A stretch of 9,283 nt of DNA, taken from Chloroflexia bacterium. Lineage in GTDB: Bacteria > Chloroflexota > Chloroflexia > Thermomicrobiales > JALYUS01. The DNA lies in the NCBI GenBank assembly GCA_025928215.1, contig JAICJW010000168.1:1-9283 (forward strand), written 5' to 3'. Positions within the stretch are counted from its first letter, which is position 1. Each line of letters starts with the position of its first letter. This document shows positions 6,761-9,283 of this stretch, piece after piece. Below the pieces are notes generated by a model. It made no database searches. It worked only from the letters and a program-made list of their open reading frames with translations, and had not been told where the DNA came from. Both the position numbers and the translations under genes were made by a program.

Positions 6761-7614
6761 TGCTGACTGCCCTCCGTCGTCGGCACGGCACGGGTGAAGA
6801 GGGCGAGGCCGTATCGCTCCTGATCGGTGATGGTGAGACCGGCATCGCGGTACAGGGCGTTCGTCTCCGCGACGGTGGGGAAGAGGATGCCGGAACCGGC
6901 ATGCAGGGCGCGCTGCATCGCGCGCCCCGCCCGTGTCCTGCCCGCGAGCAGGCTCATGCAGACGAAGCAGCCGCCCGGTGTGAGGACCCGCCGCACCTCA
7001 GCGAGCGCCCGCGCCTGCTCTCCCATCTCATTGAAGGCCCCACCGTTCACGACACCGTCCACGCTGCCATCCGCGACGGGGATTGCCTGCCCGCGTGCCC
7101 GCACGAGGTCAATCGTCGCGTACCCTTTTTGCATCACCAATTCGCGCGCCCGCTGGAGCATCGGCATCGCGATATCGAGCGCGATGACGGTGCCGGGCGC
7201 GCCGCTCTGACGGAGGCGAGAGGCGATATCGCGCGCGTACAGCCCGTGCGACGTGCCCACATCCACGAACACGCCGCCGCGCTCCGGCCGCAGCCAGCGG
7301 TTGATAATGCCGATCTCCCTCCTCACCGGGAATGGCTCGCCAGCCAGTAGCGAGAGCGAGCGCACCCGCCAGACCTGCTCATAATACGCCGTCGTCGGCC
7401 AGAGGAAATTGGAGCGTTGCGCCGCCGAGAGGGTGAGTGATTCCGGCAGCAGATCGAGGATGCCACCGGTGATCGGGTAGCATCCGCCATCCACCGCGCA
7501 CGCCGTCCCCGTGATGATCTCACCGCGCCGCTGCGTGCGAGTCTCCGTCAGCGAGAGCGGCGAGCCATTCGGAGCGTCCGGCGCGCGCAGTAGGGCGAGC
7601 GTAGCGGGGTGCAT
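6757..7614 (-). CDS. Class I SAM-dependent methyltransferase with Trm112-like N-terminus
   Basis: The 285-residue product has a Rossmann methyltransferase core. Motif I is FVDVGTSHG (116-124), the acidic residue after strand 2 is D147 (ALDIAMPM), and motif IV lies around DGVVNGGAFNEMG (186-198), followed by VRRVLTPGGCFVCMSLL (207-223). This layout resembles UbiE/MenG-type enzymes. The first 57 residues look like a Trm112/UPF0434 zinc-ribbon segment (C39...C45-YPI-x-GGILDLLPE), but the first cysteine pair expected near LLRAPDAP (8-15) is missing, so zinc binding is probably lost. The acceptor substrate is unknown; a quinone, lipid or small metabolite would be typical. GGAGG lies 4 nt upstream of the ATG. 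The stop overlaps the glycosidase start, so the two are made together and may act on the same compound. Confidence 0.85.
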   Translation of the reverse strand: MHPATLALLRAPDAPNGSPLSLTETRTQRRGEIITGTACAVDGGCYPITGGILDLLPESLTLSAAQRSNFLWPTTAYYEQVWRVRSLSLLAGEPFPVRREIGIINRWLRPERGGVFVDVGTSHGLYARDIASRLRQSGAPGTVIALDIAMPMLQRARELVMQKGYATIDLVRARGQAIPVADGSVDGVVNGGAFNEMGEQARALAEVRRVLTPGGCFVCMSLLAGRTRAGRAMQRALHAGSGILFPTVAETNALYRDAGLTITDQERYGLALFTRAVPTTEGSQQ

Positions 7615-7701
7615 GAAACCTCCGAGTAGTCAGACAGGTTGCGCGACCAGTGCCGTCGCATTGTCCTCGCCGTATACTCTCGTTCTCGGTTCCCAATCAC
7701 C

Positions 7702-7729
7702 GGCTACTGGCTACTGACTACTGACTACT
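7702..7729. repeat. Heptamer tandem repeat (GRCTACT)x4
   Basis: Four head-to-tail copies occupy this stretch: GGCTACT twice, then GACTACT twice. On the minus strand the run starts inside the TAG stop of the aldo/keto reductase and creates several further TAGs. One inverted 9-nt match, AGTAGTCAG, lies at 7625-7633 at the other end of the same intergenic region, just before the methyltransferase start. The remaining 7634-7701 shows no gene; a TATACG at about 7677-7672 (minus) could be a -10 box, but no good -35 accompanies it. Confidence 0.88.
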
Positions 7730-8606
7730 ACCACGGGATGCTTCCCGTCGCGAAGACATGTTCGTAGGCGGGAGCAGTGGCGGTGAGGGCGGCGAGGGCA
7801 TCCGGCGAGACCGATTGATAGCGCTCCGCTGCGTCGAGCATCTTCGGGATGACCGTCACATCGGCGGAGGAGCACATCGTATGGATCGGCTGACGCGCAT
7901 TGAAGGCGACGGCGCGGTCAATCGTCTCCTGATCGTCGAATGGCTCGTACCACGGTGTAGTCGGTGGGTGCGTGCGGTCGTACCACGGCGATTTCGCCAG
8001 CGTCTTGATGATATGGATGCCGACATCCTCTTGCTGACAGCGGGCGATCAGCGCGTCGTAATCGCGCCGGTAATCGGGCAGATTGGTATAGAGGACGAAG
8101 TTGAGCGGGAACATCACGGTGTCGAGGGGAAAGCGGCGCAGCGCCTCGGCATGCACCTTCGGCGCATCGAGGCCGTGGCCGGTGATGCCAATGTATTTCA
8201 GTAATCCCTCATCGCGCGCTTCCACCACCGCCTCGATCGCGCCGCCCTTGCCGAGGCATTGATCGAGTTTCTCCATCGTACCGACCGAGTGGAACTGGAA
8301 GAGGTCAAATGCATCCACGCCGAGCCGTTCGAGCGATGCATGGATCGAACGTTTCGCGCCGTCGCGCGTGCGCTCCGTCGTCTTGCAGCCGAGAAAAATA
8401 TCCTTGCGAACCTTCGGCATCCACGGCGCGAGGCGCAGTTCGGCGTCGCCATACGTCGGCGCGACATCGAAGTGATTGACCCCGTGATCGAGGGCATCCT
8501 GAATCGCGACATCCGCCACATCCTGCGCGGTTTTGCCAATTGCCGCGCCGCCGAACGCGACGATGGTGCTCATATGTTCCGTCCGGCCCAGCCGTCGCTT
8601 CTCCAT
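7728..8606 (-). CDS. Aldo/keto reductase
   Basis: The product has 292 residues from the ATG at 8606 and the usual AKR length. The catalytic tetrad is complete: D47 and Y52 in FDVAPTYGDAE (46-56), K75 in LGCKTTER (72-79), and H106 in DLFQFHSVG (101-109). The start MEKRRLGRTEHMSTIVAFGG is typical of the family. Members reduce carbonyls or oxidise alcohols of sugars and small aldehydes with NADP(H) in the cytoplasm. The late phosphate-binding region is present in reduced form (CSSADVTVIPKMLDAA, 245-260), close to the ferredoxin-like and sugar-dehydrogenase branch of the family. The frame stays open to 8810, but that extension runs through an inverted repeat and has arginine-rich low-complexity text, while AAGGAG lies 7 nt before 8606, so 8606 is chosen. 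It is probably the first gene of the minus-strand train and is divergent from the gene at 8811. The specific substrate is unknown. Confidence 0.9.
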   Translation of the reverse strand: MEKRRLGRTEHMSTIVAFGGAAIGKTAQDVADVAIQDALDHGVNHFDVAPTYGDAELRLAPWMPKVRKDIFLGCKTTERTRDGAKRSIHASLERLGVDAFDLFQFHSVGTMEKLDQCLGKGGAIEAVVEARDEGLLKYIGITGHGLDAPKVHAEALRRFPLDTVMFPLNFVLYTNLPDYRRDYDALIARCQQEDVGIHIIKTLAKSPWYDRTHPPTTPWYEPFDDQETIDRAVAFNARQPIHTMCSSADVTVIPKMLDAAERYQSVSPDALAALTATAPAYEHVFATGSIPW

Positions 8607-8613
8607 CCGTCCG

Positions 8614-8619
8614 CTCCTT
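8614..8619 (-). promoter_or_regulatory. Ribosome binding site fixing the aldo/keto reductase start
   Basis: AAGGAG on the minus strand stands 7 nt before the ATG at 8606, which begins the conserved MEKRRLG text. No comparable site precedes the upstream in-frame start at 8810. Confidence 0.7.
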
Positions 8620-8685
8620 CCGCTGCAAGCCGTATCTCTGCTCGGAGTGTACCACCCTCCCACAGTGATAGACTTGAAAACAATC

Positions 8686-8798
8686 GAACCGCAGAGACGC
8701 AGAGAACGCCGAGAGGGAAGAGGAAAGAGAAAAGATTCATTTTGCTCCCTTCTCCTCTTTCTCCGTATTCCTCTGCGTTCTCTGCGTCTCTGCGGTTC
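8686..8798. repeat. Large inverted repeat (24-bp perfect arms) in the divergent intergenic region
   Basis: The arm at 8686-8709, beginning GAACCGCAGAGACGCAGAG, is repeated perfectly in inverse orientation at 8775-8798. The 65-bp interior continues as an imperfect purine/pyrimidine stem: about 8711-8733 is almost all purine and about 8746-8765 almost all pyrimidine, around an AT-richer loop near 8734-8745. The outer arm sequence is shared with the small palindrome at 2196-2235. It has the build of a dispersed non-coding palindromic (MITE- or REP-like) element with no ORF of its own. No target-site duplication is obvious at its edges. Its right arm ends 12 bp before the ATG at 8811 and just before the AAAGG ribosome binding site. 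Confidence 0.92.
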
Positions 8799-8810
8799 AG
8801 AAAGGTCCAT

Positions 8811-9283
8811 ATGTCCGTTGCCGCTGAACCGATCACGATCTTTGAGCGGCTGCGGGCGCGGTATCCGCGGACGGTAGAGGCGTTCGCGGCGATGCCGGGC
8901 GGGGCGGGGTCATTGGCGGCGGTGGCGCGGCTGGACGAGCGGTTCGCGGCGGTCGTGCGGGGCGTGGCGGCGGATGAGGTCGTCATCCCGTGCGATGCGC
9001 TTCCGGTGGCGACGCATGGCGTGTATGACGTGCTCTATCTCGGCGGCGTGCTGGGACTTATCAACGCGACGGCGCTGGCGGCGGGGCGGGACGGGATGGC
9101 AGGGCCGGGGAGGGCGGTTCGTCCTGCCCAAAAGGCACCCGTGCCCCTACGAATCGCATTGCTGGACGAAGGGAAGGCGGGGAACGCGCACCGGGAGTGG
9201 AACATCTCGCTCGCGGAACTGGCGGAACTGGTGCGCGCCGGGGTGGCGACGTGGGACGATCTGGCGGGGATCGTTGCGAACCG
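8811..9283 (+). CDS. Protein of unknown function (5' part; runs off the window)
   Basis: The frame is open from ATG 8811 to the window end (157 codons so far). AAAGG at 8801-8805 lies 5 nt before the start. Codon use is strongly GCG/CGG/GTG/CTG-biased, as expected of a real gene here, and no minus-strand frame over the same stretch is credible. I do not recognise the protein. The N-terminus (1-55) is helical and rich in Ala and Arg; a hydrophobic, glycine-rich stretch follows (YDVLYLGGVLGLINATALAA, 72-91), and the last visible part (120-157) is again helical, with EWNISLAELAELV. Residues about 97-116 are unlike the rest (Pro/Arg-rich, with codons AGG, CGT, CAA, CTA and CGA) and look like an in-frame repeat insertion. 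The gene is divergent from the aldo/keto reductase, with a large inverted repeat between them. Confidence 0.6.
   Translation, partial: MSVAAEPITIFERLRARYPRTVEAFAAMPGGAGSLAAVARLDERFAAVVRGVAADEVVIPCDALPVATHGVYDVLYLGGVLGLINATALAAGRDGMAGPGRAVRPAQKAPVPLRIALLDEGKAGNAHREWNISLAELAELVRAGVATWDDLAGIVAN
9096..9158. repeat. Probable dispersed-repeat insertion within the coding frame
   Basis: This stretch breaks the codon pattern of the surrounding gene and contains nested palindromic pieces: GGCAC-CC-GTGCC at 9134-9145, and GGGC...GCCC around 9112-9129. The piece GTGCCCCTACGA resembles ends of GC-rich palindromic repeats I recall from other high-GC genomes. It contributes about 21 codons without a stop or frameshift. 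The boundaries are approximate, and the repeat identity is inference until other copies are found. Confidence 0.45.

Noticed and set aside
7702..7729. CRISPR array
   Set aside because: The repeats are 7 bp, contiguous and without spacers. The 18-bp tandem at 3785-3822 likewise has no spacer, and no cas gene is present.
8646..8651. Minus-strand -10 box (TACACT) for the aldo/keto reductase
   Set aside because: It matches 4 of 6 bases of the consensus but has no acceptable -35 at 16-18 bp, so it is too weak to annotate.
8607..8810. N-terminal extension of the aldo/keto reductase up to 8810
   Set aside because: The extra 68 residues are translated through the inverted repeat and are low-complexity and arginine-rich. 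The AKR family begins at MEKRRLG, which has its own AAGGAG site.
8910..9131. Minus-strand 73-codon open frame inside the right-hand gene
   Set aside because: It overlaps a plus-strand frame with proper start, ribosome binding site and codon bias; its own product is an arginine- and proline-rich shadow.

Overview
The window is GC-rich bacterial DNA with strong G/C preference at third codon positions and good AAGGAG/GGAGG ribosome binding sites. It contains no rRNA, tRNA, transposase, phage or CRISPR genes. The enzyme set (sugar-acid dehydratase, GH1-like glycosidase, UroD-like protein, PA-domain M28 protein, aldo/keto reductase) and the interspersed palindromic and heptamer repeats recall free-living heterotrophs such as Chloroflexota or Armatimonadota. 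That placement is a guess from memory; nothing here fixes the taxonomy.

Layout. At the left edge is the last 45 residues of a plus-strand sensor histidine kinase (1-138). It converges on a train of eight genes, all on the minus strand, covering 205-8606. In transcription order (right to left) these are an aldo/keto reductase (8606-7728), a SAM-dependent methyltransferase (7614-6757), a GH1-like glycoside hydrolase (6760-5564), an M28/PA-domain peptidase-like protein (5480-3822), a thiol peroxidase (3775-3242), a UroD/MtaA-like protein (3223-2240), a NagD-type HAD phosphatase (2176-1412) and an enolase-superfamily acid-sugar dehydratase close to L-rhamnonate dehydratase (1395-205). At the right edge a divergent plus-strand gene of unknown function starts at 8811 and runs off the window.

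How the genes may work together. Spacing is tight: the methyltransferase and glycosidase overlap by 4 bp (ATGA), and several other gaps are under 50 bp, so much of the train is probably co-transcribed. The glycosidase, aldo/keto reductase, sugar-acid dehydratase and HAD phosphatase would fit breakdown of a glycoside or uncommon sugar through an oxidised sugar acid. The peroxidase, M28-like protein, methyltransferase and UroD-like protein have no obvious place in that route. No single pathway is proven.

The more unusual content is at sequence level. There are two copies of one palindromic repeat family (2196-2235 and 8686-8798, the larger with perfect 24-bp arms in the divergent promoter region). 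There is an 18-bp tandem duplication filling the M28/tpx gap, and a run of four heptamers abutting the reductase stop codon. A repeat-like insert appears to be read in frame inside the right-hand gene. Two proteins have altered active sites: a thiol peroxidase with a single cysteine, and an M28 protein whose Glu-Glu pair is replaced by His-Ser. I do not see a clear undescribed multi-gene system such as a defence island, RNA-guided system or secretion system.
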